64,000 nt of DNA from Closterium sp. NIES-65 (Eukaryota; Streptophyta; Zygnematophyceae; Desmidiales; Closteriaceae). Of this stretch, positions 52,601-64,000 are shown piece by piece; position 1 is the first letter of the stretch; each line of letters opens with the position of its first letter. The stretch is from contig CANXME010002001.1 in NCBI GenBank assembly GCA_948144175.1, forward strand, positions 62,001-126,000, given 5' to 3'. The translations under genes were made by a program, and so were the position numbers. The notes under the pieces were generated by a model. That model saw only the letters and a program-made list of their open reading frames with translations, was not told where the DNA came from and ran no database searches.

Positions 52601-55600
52601 CATCGATCCACGCGACTCACTTGAGAGCATCGATCCACGCGACTCACTTGAGAGCATCGATCCACGCGACTCACTTGAGAGCATCGATCCACGCGACTCA
52701 CTTGAGAGCATCGATCCACGCGACTCACTCACTTGAGAGCATCGATCCACGCGACTCACTTGAGAGCATCGATCCACGCGACTGACTCACTTGAGAGCAT
52801 CGATCCACGCGACTCACTTGAGAGCATCGATCCACGCGACTGACTCACTTGAGAGCATCGATCCACGCGACTCACTTGAGAGCATCGATCCACGCAACTC
52901 ACTTGAGAGCATCGATCCACGCGACTCACTCACTTGAGAGCATCGATCCACGCGACTCACTTGAAAGCATCGATCCACGCGACTCACTCACTTGAGAGCA
53001 TCGATCCACGCGACTCACTCACTTGAGAGCATCGATCCACGCGACTCACTTGAGAGCATCGATCCACGCGACTCACTTGAGAGCATCGATCCACGCGACT
53101 CACTTGAGAGCATCGATCCACGCGACTCACTTGAGAGCATCGATCCACGCGACTCACTTGAGAGCATCGATCCACGCGACTCACTCACTTGAGAGCATCG
53201 ATCCACGCGACTCCCTCACTTGAGAGCATCGATCCACGCGACTCACTTGAGAGCATCGATCCACGCGACTCACTTGAGAGCATCGATCCACGCGACTCAC
53301 TTGAGAGCATCGATCCACGCGACTCACTTGAGAGCATCGATCCACGCGACTCACTCACTTGAGAGCATCGATCCACGCGACTCACTTGGGAGCATCGATC
53401 CACGCGACTCACTTGAGAGCATGGATCCACACGACTAACTTGAGAGCATCGATCCACGCGACTCACTTGAGAGCATCGATCCACGCGACTCACTTGAGAG
53501 CATGGATCCACACGACTCACTTGAGAGCATCGATCCACGCGACTCACTTGAGAGCATCGATCCACGCGACTCACTTGAGAGCATCGATCCACGCGACTCA
53601 CTTGAGAGCATGGATCCACGCAACTCACTTGAGAGCATCGATCCACGCGACTCACTTGAGAGCATCGATCCACGCGACTCACTCACTTGAGAGCATCGAT
53701 CCACGCGACTCACTCACTTGAGAGCATCGATCCACGCGACTCACTCACTTGAGAGCATCGATCCACGCGACTCACTTGAGAGCATGGATCCACGCGACTC
53801 ACTTGAGAGCATCGATCCACGCGACTCACTTGAGAGCATCGATCCACGCGACTCACTCACTAGAGAGCATCGATCCACGCGACTCACTCACTTGCGAGCA
53901 TCAATCCACGCGACTCACTCACTTGAGAGCATCGATCCACGCGACTCACTTGAGAGCATCGATCCACGCGACTCACTTGAGAGCATCGATCCACACGACT
54001 CACTCACTTGAGAGCATCGATCCACGCGACTCACTTGAGAGCATCGATCCACGCGACTCACTTGAGAGCATCGATCCACGGGACTCACTCACTTGAGAGC
54101 ATCGATCCACGCGACTCACTTGAGAGCATCGATCCACGCGACTCACTCACTTGAGAGCATCGATCCACGCGACTCACTCACTTGAGAGCACCGATCCAGG
54201 CGACTCACTCACTTGATAGCATCGATCCACGCGACTCACTTGAGAGCATCGATCCACGCGACTCACTTGAGAGCATCGATCCACGCGACTCACTAGAGAG
54301 CATCGATCCACGCGACTCACTTGAGAGCATTGATCCACGCGACTCACTCACTTGAGAGCATCGATCCACGCGACTCACTTGAGAGCATCGATCCACGCGA
54401 CTGACTCACTTGAGAGCATCGATCCACGCGACTCACTTGAGAGCATCGATCCACGCGACTCACTTGAGAGCATCGATCCACGCGACTCACTCACTTGAGA
54501 GCATCGATCCACGCGACTCACTTGAGAGCATCGATCCACGCGACTCACTCACTTGAGAGCATCGATCCACGCGACTCACTCACTTGAGAGCATCGATCCA
54601 CGCGACTCACTTGAGAGCATCGATCCACGCGACTCACTTGAGAGCATCGATCCACGCGACTCACTTGAGAGCATCGATCCACGCGACTCACTCACTAGAG
54701 AGCATCGATCCACGCGACTCACTTGAGAGCATCGATCCACGCGACTCACTCACTTGAGAGCATCGATCCACGCGACTCACTCACTTGAGAGCACCGATCC
54801 AGGCGACTCACTCACTTGATAGCATCGATCCACGCGACTCACTTGAGAGCATCGATCCACGCGACTCACTTGAGAGCATCGATCCACGCGACTCACTAGA
54901 GAGCATCGATCCACGCGACTCACTTGAGAGCATTGATCCACGCGACTCACTCACTTGAGAGCATCGATCCACGCGACTCACTTGAGAGCATCGATCCACG
55001 CGACTGACTCACTTGAGAGCATCGATCCACGCGACTCACTTGAGAGCATCGATCCACGCGACTCACTTGAGAGCATCGATCCACGCGACTCACTCACTTG
55101 AGAGCATCGATCCACGCGACTCACTTGAGAGCATCGATCCACGCGACTCACTCACTTGAGAGCATCGATCCACGCGACTCACTCACTTGAGAGCATCGAT
55201 CCACGCGACTCACTTGAGAGCATCGATCCACGCGACTCACTTGAGAGCATCGATCCACGCGACTCACTTGAGAGCATCGATCCACGCGACTCACTCACTA
55301 GAGAGCATCGATCCACGCGACTCACTCACTTGCGAGCATCAATCCACGCGACTCACTCACTTGAGAGCATCGATCCACGCGACTCACTTGAGAGCATCGA
55401 TCCACGCGACTCACTTGAGAGCATCGATCCACACGACTCACTCACTTGAGAGCATCGATCCACGCGACTCACTTGAGAGCATCGATCCACGCGACTCACT
55501 TGAGAGCATCGATCCACGGGACTCACTCACTTGAGAGCATCGATCCACGCGACTCACTTGAGAGCATCGATCCACGCGACTCACTCACTTGAGAGCATCG

Positions 55601-58600
55601 ATCCACGCGACTCACTCACTTGAGAGCACCGATCCAGGCGACTCACTCACTTGATAGCATCGATCCACGCGACTCACTTGAGAGCATCGATCCACGCGAC
55701 TCACTTGAGAGCATCGATCCACGCGACTCACTAGAGAGCATCGATCCACGCGACTCACTTGAGAGCATTGATCCACGCGACTCACTCACTTGAGAGCATC
55801 GATCCACGCGACTCACTTGAGAGCATCGATCCACGCGACTGACTCACTTGAGAGCATCGATCCACGCGACTCACTTGAGAGCATCGATCCACGCGACTCA
55901 CTTGAGAGCATCGATCCACGCGACTCACTCACTTGAGAGCATCGATCCACGCGACTCACTTGAGAGCATCGATCCACGCGACTCACTTGAGAGCATCGAT
56001 CCACGCGACTCACTCACTTGAGAGCATGGATCCACGCGACTCACTTGAGAGCATCGATCCACGCGACTCACTTGTGAGCATCGATCCACGCGACTCACTT
56101 GAGAGCATCGATCCACGCGACTCACTTGAGAGCATCGATCCACGCGACTCACTTGAGAGCATCGATCCACGCGACTCACTTGAGAGCATCGATCCACGCG
56201 ACTCACTTGAGAGCATCGATCCACGCGACTCACTTGAGAACATCGATCCACGCAACTCACTTGAGAACATCGATCCACGCGACTCACTTGAGAGCATCGA
56301 TCCACGCGACTCACTCACTTGAGAGCATCGATCCACGCGACTCCCTCACTTGAGAGCATCGATCCACGCGACTCACTTGAGAGCATCGATCCACGCGACT
56401 CACTTGAGAGCATCGATCCACGCGACTCACTTGAGAGCATCGATCCACGCGACTCACTTGAGAGCATCGATCCACGCGACTCACTCACTTGAGAGCATCG
56501 ATCCACGCGACTCACTTGGGAGCATCGATCCACGCGACTGACTCACTTGAGAGCATCGATCCACGCGACTCACTTGAGAGCATCGATCCACGCGACTCAC
56601 TCACTTGAGAGCATCGATCCACGCGACTCACTCGAGAGCATCGATCCACGCGACTCACTTGAGAGCATCGATCCACGCGACTCACTTGAGAGCATCGATC
56701 CATGCGACTCACTTGGGAGCATCGATCCACGCGACTCACTTGAGCGCATCGATCCACGCGACTCACTTGGGAGCATCGATCCACGCGACTCACTCACTTG
56801 AGAGCATCGATCCACGCGACTCACTTGAGAGCATCGATCCACGCGACTCACTTGAGAGCATCGATCCACGCGACTCACTCACTTGAGGGCATCGATCCAC
56901 GCGACTCCCTCACTTGAGAGCATCGATCCACGCGACTCACTTGAGAGCATCGATCCATGCGACTCACTTGAGAGCATGGATCCACGCCACTCACTTGAGA
57001 GCATGGATCCACACGACTAACTTGAGAGCATCGATCCACGCGACTCACTTGAGAGCATCGATCCACGCGACTCACTTGAGAGCATGGATCCACACGACTC
57101 ACTTGAGAGCATCGATCCACGCGACTCACTTGAGAGCATCGATCCACGCGACTCACTTGAGAGCATCGATCCACGCGACTCACTTGAGAGCATGGATCCA
57201 CGCGACTCACTTGAGAGCATCGATCCACGCGACTCACTTGTGAGCATCGATCCACGCGACTCACTTGAGAGCATCGATCCACGCGACTCACTAGAGAGCA
57301 TCGATCCACGCGACTCACTTGAGAGCATTGATCCACGCGACTCACTCACTTGAGAGCATCGATCCACGCGACTCACTTGAGAGCATCGATCCACGCGACT
57401 GACTCACTTGAGAGCATCGATCCACGCGACTCACTTGAGAGCATCGATCCACGCGACTCACTTGAGAGCATCGATCCACGCGACTCACTCACTTGAGAGC
57501 ATCGATCCACGCGACTCAATTGAGAGCATCGATCCACGCGACTCACTTGAGAGCATCGATCCACGCGACTCACTCACTTGAGAGCATGGATCCACGCGAC
57601 TCACTTGAGAGCATCGATCCACGCGACTCACTTGTGAGCATCGATCCACGCGACTCACTTGAGAGCATCGATCCACGCGACTCACTTGAGAGCATCGATC
57701 CACGCGACTCACTTGAGAGCATCGATCCACGCGACTCACTTGAGAGCATCGATCCACGCGACTCACTTGAGAGCATCGATCCACGCGACTCACTTGAGAA
57801 CATCGATCCACGCGACTCACTTGAGAACATCGATCCACGCGACTCACTTGAGAGCATCGATCCACGCGACTCACTCACTTGAGAGCATCGATCCACGCGA
57901 CTCCCTCACTTGAGAGCATCGATCCACGCGACTCACTTGAGAGCATCGATCCACGCGACTCACTTGAGAGCATCGATCCACGCGACTCACTTGAGAGCAT
58001 CGATCCACGCGACTCACTTGAGAGCATCGATCCACGCGACTCACTCACTTGAGAGCATCGATCCACGCGACTCACTTGGGAGCATCGATCCACGCGACTG
58101 ACTCACTTGAGAGCATCGATCCACGCGACTCACTTGAGAGCATCGATCCACGCGACTCACTCACTTGAGAGCATCGATCCACGCGACTCACTCGAGAGCA
58201 TCGATCCACGCGACTCACTTGAGAGCATCGATCCACGCGACTCACTTGAGAGCATCGATCCATGCGACTCACTTGGGAGCATCGATCCACGCGACTCACT
58301 TGAGCGCATCGATCCACGCGACTCACTTGGGAGCATCGATCCACGCGACTCACTCACTTGAGAGCATCGATCCACGCGACTCACTTGAGAGCATCGATCC
58401 ACGCGACTCACTTGAGAGCATCGATCCACGCGACTCACTCACTTGAGGGCATCGATCCACGCGACTCCCTCACTTGAGAGCATCGATCCACGCGACTCAC
58501 TTGAGAGCATCGATCCATGCGACTCACTTGAGAGCATGGATCCACGCCACTCACTTGAGAGCATGGATCCACACGACTAACTTGAGAGCATCGATCCACG

Positions 58601-61219
58601 CGACTCACTTGAGAGCATCGATCCACGCGACTCACTTGAGAGCATGGATCCACACGACTCACTTGAGAGCATCGATCCACGCGACTCACTTGAGAGCATC
58701 GATCCACGCGACTCACTTGAGAGCATCGATCCACGCGACTCACTTGAGAGCATGGATCCACGCGACTCACTTGAGAGCATCGATCCACGCGACTCACTTG
58801 TGAGCATCGATCCACGCGACTCACTTGAGAGCATCGATCCACGCGACTCACTTGAGAGCATCGATCCACGCGACTCACTTGAGAGCATCGATCCACGCGA
58901 CTCACTCACTTGAGAGCATCGATCCACGCGACTCACTTGGGAGCATCGATCCACGCGACTGACTCACTTGAGAGCATCGATCCACGCGACTCACTTGAGA
59001 GCATCGATCCACGCGACTCACTTGAGAGCATCGATCCACGCGACTCGAGAACATCGATCCACGCGACTCACTTGAGAACATCGATCCACGCGACTCACTT
59101 GAGAGCATCGATCCACGCGACTCACTCACTTGAGAGCATCGATCCACGCGACTCCCTCACTTGAGAGCATTGATCCACGCGACTCACTTGAGAGCATCGA
59201 TCCACGCGACTCACTTGAGAGCATCGATCCACGCGACTCACTTGAGAGCATCGATCCACGCGACTCACTTGAGAGCATCGATCCACGCGACTCACTCACT
59301 TGAGAGCATCGATCCACGCGACTCACTTGGGAGCATCGATCCACGCGACTGACTCACTTGAGAGCATCGATCCACGCGACTCACTTGAGAGCATCGATCC
59401 ACGCGACTCACTCACTTGAGAGCATCGATCCACGCGACTCAGTCACTTGAGAGCACCGATCCAGGCGACTCACTCACTTGAGAGCATCGATCCACGCGAC
59501 TCACTTGAGAGCATCGATCCACGCAACTCACTTGAGAGCATCGATCCACGCGACTCACTCACTTGAGAGCATCGATCCACGCGACTCACTTGAAAGCATC
59601 GATCCACGCGACTCACTCACTTGAGAGCATCGATCCACGCGACTCACTCACTTGAGAGCATCGATCCACGCGACTCACTTGAGAGCATCGATCCACGCGA
59701 CTCACTTGAGAGCATCGATCCACGCGACTCACTTGAGAGCATCCATCCACGCGACTCACTTGAGAGCATCGATCCACGCGACTCACTTGAGAGCATCGAT
59801 CCACGCGACTCACTCACTTGAGAGCATCGATCCACGCGACTCCCTCACTTGAGAGCATCGATCCACGCGACTCACTTGAGAGCATCGATCCACGCGACTC
59901 ACTTGAGAGCATCGATCCACGCGACTCACTTGAGAGCATCGATCCACGCGACTCACTTGAGAGCATCGATCCACGCGACTCACTCACTTGAGAGCATCGA
60001 TCCACGCGACTCACTTGGGAGCATCGATCCACGCGACTGACTCACTTGAGAGCATCGATCCACGCGACTCACTTGAGAGCATCGATCCACGCGACTCACT
60101 TGAGAGCATCGATCCACGCGACTCACTTGAGAGCATCGATCCACGCGACTCACTCACTTGAGAGCATCGATCCACGCGACTCCCTCACTTGAGAGCATCG
60201 ATCCACGCGACTCACTTGAGAGCATCGATCCACGCGACTCACTTGAGAGCATCGATCCACGCGACTCACTTGAGAGCATCGATCCACGCGACTCACTTGA
60301 GAGCATCGATCCACGCGACTCACTCACTTGAGAGCATCGATCCACGCGACTCACTTGGGAGCATCGATCCACGCGACTGACTCACTTGAGAGCATCGATC
60401 CACGCGACTCACTTGAGAGCATCGATCCACGCGACTCACTTGAGAGCATCGATCCACGCGACTCACTTGAGAGCATCGATCCACGCGACTCACTCACTTG
60501 AGAGCATCGATCCACGCGACTCACTTGAGAGCATCGATCCACGCGACTCACTTACTTGAGAGCATCGATCCACGCGACTCACTCACTTGAGAGCATCGAT
60601 CCACGCGACTCACTTGAGAGCATCGATCCACGCGACTCACTTGAGAGCATCGATCCACGCGACTCACCTGAGAGCATCGATCCACGCGACTCACTCACTT
60701 GAGAGCATCGATCCACGCGACTCACTTGAGAGCATCGATCCACGCGAGTCGCTCACTTGAGAGCATTGATCCACGCGACTCACTCACTTGAGAGCATCGA
60801 TCCACGCGACTCACTTGAGAGCATCGATCCACGCGACTCACTTGAGAGCATCGATCCACGCGACTCACTCACTTGAGAGCATCGATCCACGCGACTCACT
60901 TGAGAGCATCGATCCACGCGACTCACTCACTTGAGAGCATCGATCCACGCGACTCACTCACTTGAGAGCATCGATCCACGCGACTCACTCACTTGAGAGC
61001 ATCGATCCACGCGACTCACTCACTTGAGAGCATCGATCCACGCGACTCACTCACTTGAGAGCATCGATCCACGCGACTCACTCACTTGAGAGCATCGATC
61101 CAGGCGACTCACTTGTGAGCATCGATCCACGCGACTCACTCACTTGAGAGCATCGATCCAGGCGACTCACTTGAGAGCATCGATCCACGCGACTCACTCA
61201 CTTGAGAGCATCGATCCAT
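34692..61219. repeat. 26.5-kb satellite of 27- and 31-bp units
   Basis: More than 900 tandem units with the core GAGAGCATCGATCCACG. The 31-bp form carries an extra ACTC between units. Each unit holds a palindromic ATCGAT and a CTCA-CT-TGAG dyad across the unit junction. Blocks of specific variants recur as higher-order copies: offsets of 997 bp (35.0-35.7 against 36.0-36.7 kb), 1611 bp (36.7-38.1 against 38.3-39.8 kb), 6426 bp (41.4-42.3 against 47.8-48.8 kb) and 1560 bp (55.9-57.4 against 57.5-59.0 kb). The 27-bp form is divisible by 3, so hundreds of open frames on both strands (LRASIHATH, SLESIDPRD) arise without being genes. Confidence 0.97.
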
Positions 61220-61535
61220 GCAACGGTGTCGGTTGGCTCGGCAATCTGCCTCCACCGCACGATTCTGTCAAACACCTCCCTCCACCCACCAATCAGCTCG
61301 CCTCCTTGCCCCCTGCCTTTGCTCTTGCTGTTGCCGCCTCTGCCCCTGCGCCGCCTGCCCTGCTCACCCGTCCCTCTATTGCTGGGACTTCCCTTGTGGC
61401 TGCTGCCAGCCACAGCGGAGTCAGGCGCCGTGGCAGCAGTAGGAGCAGTGGGTGCCGCGGGAGGCATGGAGGGGGAGGGGGAGTCAGGCGCGGCTGGAGG
61501 TGCAGCGGCCTCACTGTCCAGTGCTGCGGCAGGTG
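61220..61535 (-). other. Possible exon, Ala/Pro then Arg/Gly-rich
   Basis: Minus-strand open frame after an acceptor-like CCTGCCGCAG at 61524. It reads an Ala/Ser/Pro-rich segment, then RRRRGRGGNSKSKGRGQGG and ELIGGWREVFDRIVRWRQIA, ending where the satellite begins. The last 25 residues look protein-like, the rest is low complexity. No good donor is visible at the satellite edge. Confidence 0.25.
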
Positions 61536-61819
61536 AGCACATGGCTTCATGTGATGACGTGGCATCATGAGATCCGCTGTTGTGCTGTGATGACGTGGCA
61601 GAGGCCATGGCATGCCACGTGGACGCGACTCGCTGCATGATGTCAAGCATGGCTAGCCCTGCCATGCGGTACTGTCTCCATGCCATGCCATCACATCCCA
61701 GCACACCATAAGCACCATGCCATGCCATCACATGACATCACGCATGCACCATGACATGAGGGTATCAGATAAGCAACACGAGGTACTGGGAAGGAAGGAG
61801 GGAACATGCCTGTGGGGTG
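61536..61819. other. CATG-rich low-complexity DNA
   Basis: Repeated CATGCCATG/CACCATG and TGATGACGTGGCA words, with no gene recognised. Confidence 0.4.
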
Positions 61820-62049
61820 GGGATGCATAGGGTGTGGGGGTTGGGGGATGCATAGGGTGTGGGGGTTGGGGGATGCATAGGGTGTGGGGGTTGGGGGATG
61901 CATAGGGTGTGGGGGTTGGGGGATGCATAGGGTGTGGGGGTTGGTGGATGCATAGGGTGTGGGGGTTGGGGGATGCATAGGGTGTGGGGGTTGGGGGATG
62001 CATAGGGTGTGGGGGTTGGGGGATGCATAGGGTGTGGGGGTTGGGGGAT
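61820..62049. repeat. 24-bp G-rich minisatellite, about nine to ten copies
   Basis: Units contain GCATAGGGTGTGGGGGTTGG. Four G-runs per unit on the plus strand could form G-quadruplexes. Period 24 yields open frames (MHPPTPTPYA type) on the minus strand that are not genes. Confidence 0.95.
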
Positions 62050-62326
62050 CAGGCATGAGCAAAACGCAACAGCCTCCAACACCTTATTTACTCGAATTGA
62101 ACGTGTCCGGTTCGACAAAATGGTCGAACACTTGGGTGTTCTAATCGACCAGTTCACTGTTCGACCCGAGCACGAACATGTTCGGTTCGAGTACAGCAGT
62201 CATTGTAGAAAACGCACTTGTGTTGCGAAATGTGTTTTCAAACAGTTTAAAGCCCGCGGATCAAGGTTTAAGAACTCGATACCGCTGAGTGTGCAAACTT
62301 GAAAGGGAATGCACCTGCGATCTGGG
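62050..62326. other. Unclassified DNA with TCGAAC dyads
   Basis: Contains a 12-bp palindrome CGAACATGTTCG (62173-62184), a hairpin GAACAC-TTGG-GTGTTC (62125-62140) and several TTCGA/TCGAA words. It could be a small transposon end, but no target duplication was found. Confidence 0.35.
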
Positions 62327-62421
62327 ACCATCGAGCAGTGGCACCACCCACCATCGAGCAGTGGCACCACCCAACATCGAGCAGTGGCACCACCCACCAT
62401 CGAGCAGTGGCACCACCCACC
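62327..62421. repeat. 23-bp minisatellite, four copies
   Basis: Units of CATCGAGCAGTGGCACCACC spaced 23 bp, followed by a short G run. Confidence 0.9.
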
Positions 62422-63108
62422 AGGGGGGGGAACGAGGGGTGGCTGGTTGGGTTTGTTCGATTTTGACGAACTCTTGCCACAACCCAGACCAGAGGAACTC
62501 ACTCCGCGTCAACTTTTTATAACGTTACGAACGTGGGCCGATGGCTTTAAAATAAAGCACGAAACGTGTAAGAATAGCATATGTTGTATTTTCTATTCGT
62601 GACAGTTGTAAAATTCTCAAGTACCAATATTTGGGGCCACGAAAGCTCTCCCTACGCGTTTTCACGGAAAAAAAATCCTAATGCTTGTAAAAAAAACTCT
62701 CCTGAAGCCTGTAATCGACGGGTTTAGGTAAGCTAACGGGCTGGTTAACGAATGGCTACGTCTCAAACTTTTAAGATTTTGACTTCACATGATAACCAGT
62801 GCGCCACAGTGACGCGCTGGATTCGACGCGGGCACATATGTGTTTGCATCAAACAAAATAACACCCCAAACCAGTTCGATTTCGGGGCGCTTCAGGCAAA
62901 CCTATTGAACGAATCAAACCATTCTCACTTGTGAAAACAACACCACTCACCCCTACCTGTACCCATCATTGCAGGTCAACACCTTGTCTTTCCAATTGCT
63001 CTCAATACCTCCACTCCACGCGCCCTCGTCATGTGCTCTGTTGGCCTCCCCCACAGCTCTCAGACTTGCCCCTGCGGCCCCATGGCATGGCATGGCATGG
63101 CGGCACAC
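62422..63108. other. AT-richer unclassified DNA
   Basis: No ORF with recognisable content. The right part (63080-63108) is CATGG repeats and would be the intron start after the exon at 63109-63312. Another minus-strand exon of that gene may lie here but I could not define it. Confidence 0.3.
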
Positions 63109-63312
63109 CTGGCGCTGGTTGGGGAAGAAGCCGTCCACGTGGTACTGCGTGCGCTGCCCCATGCTGTCCGCCTCGCCTATCAGAACCAGCGCCTGCTTCG
63201 ACAGGCTCGGCAGCGAGGCTTGGGAGGCCGCTGAGAGGATTGGTTGGGTGAGGCGGATGGGCTGGTAGGCGGGGAAGAGCGTCCACGGCGAGAGCTTCTT
63301 CACCCACGCCTC
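63109..63312 (-). CDS. Exon of an unrecognised host gene (68 codons)
   Basis: Minus strand. Acceptor CTCCCCAG and donor GTGTGC bound exactly 68 codons, phase 0 at both ends. It reads EAWVKKLSPWTLFPAYQPIR, then LTQPILSAASQASLPSLSKQ, then ALVLIGEADSMGQRTQYHVD, then GFFPNQRQ. It joins in frame to the exon at 63608-63694 across a 295-bp intron (63313-63607). Composition and phase agreement make this the best-supported host coding sequence in the window. I do not recognise the family; there is no obvious signal peptide or catalytic motif in the visible part. The gene runs on to the right of the window and probably further left. Confidence 0.6.
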
Positions 63313-63607
63313 CTGGGGAGGGCAATGACGGTGGGGGAGGGCACGTGTGTGTGGGAAGCCAATACAGGCGTGCAAGGGAGCAAAGATGTTCGAGGAGAGG
63401 CAGCAACATGAGGAGACATGCAGCATGGGAGGAGACATGCAGCATGGGAGGAGACATGCTACTGGTGGTGCTACTGGTGTGGTTGACATCCTTGTAGTGC
63501 GCATGGAGCAGCAACGATGTCAACCACACCAGTAGAACCACCCATCCAATACGGCACCAATACCCGAAACTTACCCAGAAACTACTTGGACCTTTCTGGG
63601 AACGTAC

Positions 63608-63694
63608 ACGGAAGTTGACGTCAAGGTGGTGGTCGAGGTGGAAGGCGGTGAAGGGGGCGTCGAGGCGGAGCACCGTGTACGCCGCTATCTCCCT
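63608..63694 (-). CDS. Exon of the same unrecognised host gene (29 codons)
   Basis: Minus strand. Acceptor GTGCCGCAG and donor GTACGT bound 87 bp, phase 0 at both ends. It reads REIAAYTVLRLDAPFTAFHL followed by DHHLDVNFR. It joins directly to EAWVKKLSPW of the next exon. A 26-bp minisatellite lies in the intron on its upstream side. Confidence 0.55.
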
Positions 63695-63713
63695 CTGCGG
63701 CACACCCGTGCAG

Positions 63714-63932
63714 CCATGGGGATGCGTGATGGGCGCATGCCATGGGGATGTGTGATGGGCGCATGCCATGGGGATGTGTGATGGGCGCATGCCATGGGGA
63801 TGTGTGATGGGCGCATGCCATGGGGATGTGTGATGGGCGCATGCCATGGGGATGTGTGATGGGCGCATGCCATGGGGATGTGTGATGGGCGCATGCCATG
63901 GGGATGTGTGATGGGCGCGCGCATGCCATGGG
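63714..63932. repeat. 26-bp minisatellite, about eight copies
   Basis: Units contain GATGGGCGCATGCCATGGGG. It lies between two minus-strand exons of the host gene, so it is intronic if that model is right. Period 26 keeps several frames open (MRPSHIPMACAHHTSPWHAP), which is an artefact. Confidence 0.9.
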
Positions 63933-63939
63933 CAACGAC

Positions 63940-63990
63940 GGCTTTGGACGAGAAGTGCAACATCTGGTAAAAGGCCATGAAGTGCCGCCC
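63940..63990 (-). CDS. First visible exon of the unrecognised host gene (17 codons)
   Basis: Minus strand. Acceptor ATTTTAACAG at 63991-64000 precedes GGGCGGCAC. The frame reads GRHFMAFYQMLHFSSKA up to a GTCGTT that could be the donor. It would join in phase 0 to REIAAYTVLRL. The donor is non-consensus, so the right limit of this exon is uncertain; the reading might run further into VVAHG. Confidence 0.4.
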
Positions 63991-64000
63991 CTGTTAAAAT

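Noticed and set aside
34692..61219. Hundreds of ORFs (RASIHATHL, SLESIDPRD, SRVDRCSQV) in the satellite
   Set aside because: A 27-bp unit without stops keeps all frames open. Frames change only with the 31-bp units; there is no codon-level conservation beyond DNA identity.
34692..61219. CRISPR array
   Set aside because: Repeats are directly adjacent with no unique spacers, there are no cas genes, and the context is eukaryotic.
61691..62157. MHPPTPTPYA-repeat ORFs
   Set aside because: Produced by the 24-bp G-rich minisatellite; open in several frames.
1..64000. tRNA or rRNA genes
   Set aside because: No cloverleaf or rRNA core sequence was recognised. The only tRNA-related sequence is the copia primer site at 30270-30281.

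Overview
The window is eukaryotic nuclear DNA, almost all repeats and transposable elements. It contains a plant-type Ty1/copia element with an initiator-Met-tRNA primer site, BED/DUF659 and ZBED-type hAT transposases, GT-AG introns, and a Ty3/gypsy polyprotein carrying a cytosine-5 DNA methyltransferase. Methyltransferase-bearing retrotransposons are known from charophyte algae and dinoflagellates. Taken together this suggests a streptophyte (charophyte) green alga, perhaps a zygnematophyte such as Closterium. That placement is inference.

Layout. 1-1050: broken copia reverse transcriptase, minus strand. 1051-4245: 17-bp minisatellite. 4246-6263: 5' half of a hAT element whose transposase gene has expanded into a 27-bp in-frame repeat. 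6264-9663: 5'-truncated copia with most of its reverse transcriptase deleted. Its 3' LTR (9664-20918) is split by a complete hAT element (10028-20685, 8-bp target duplication). That hAT is itself split by a 7.8-kb gypsy element (11931-19711) with one intact 2073-codon gag-pol ORF and a DNMT3-like methyltransferase between protease and reverse transcriptase. 20919-20971: three more copies of the 17-bp minisatellite.

21774-33623 is a three-level nest. A mostly empty hAT (8-bp TSD) holds a ZBED-type hAT (21941-32824). That element holds an intact copia (24759-30569; 288-bp LTRs, 5-bp TSD, 1532-codon polyprotein). 33632-34350 has two minisatellites. 34692-61219 is a 26.5-kb satellite of 27- and 31-bp units with higher-order duplications. 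61220-64000 has small minisatellites and spliced-looking minus-strand exons of an unrecognised host gene. Two similar minus-strand exon islands lie at 34386-34569 and 21478-21569. These islands may belong to one or more host genes whose introns carry the satellites and transposons.

How it fits together. Each young insertion is dated by its neighbours. The gypsy and the intact copia have (near-)identical terminal repeats. Removing either with one target-duplication copy restores the reading frame of the transposase it interrupts, so both are recent. The hAT elements share CTATG-type ends, and two of them landed in minisatellite DNA. Nearly all open frames inside the tandem arrays are artefacts of short-period repetition. 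No rRNA, tRNA or CRISPR array was found.
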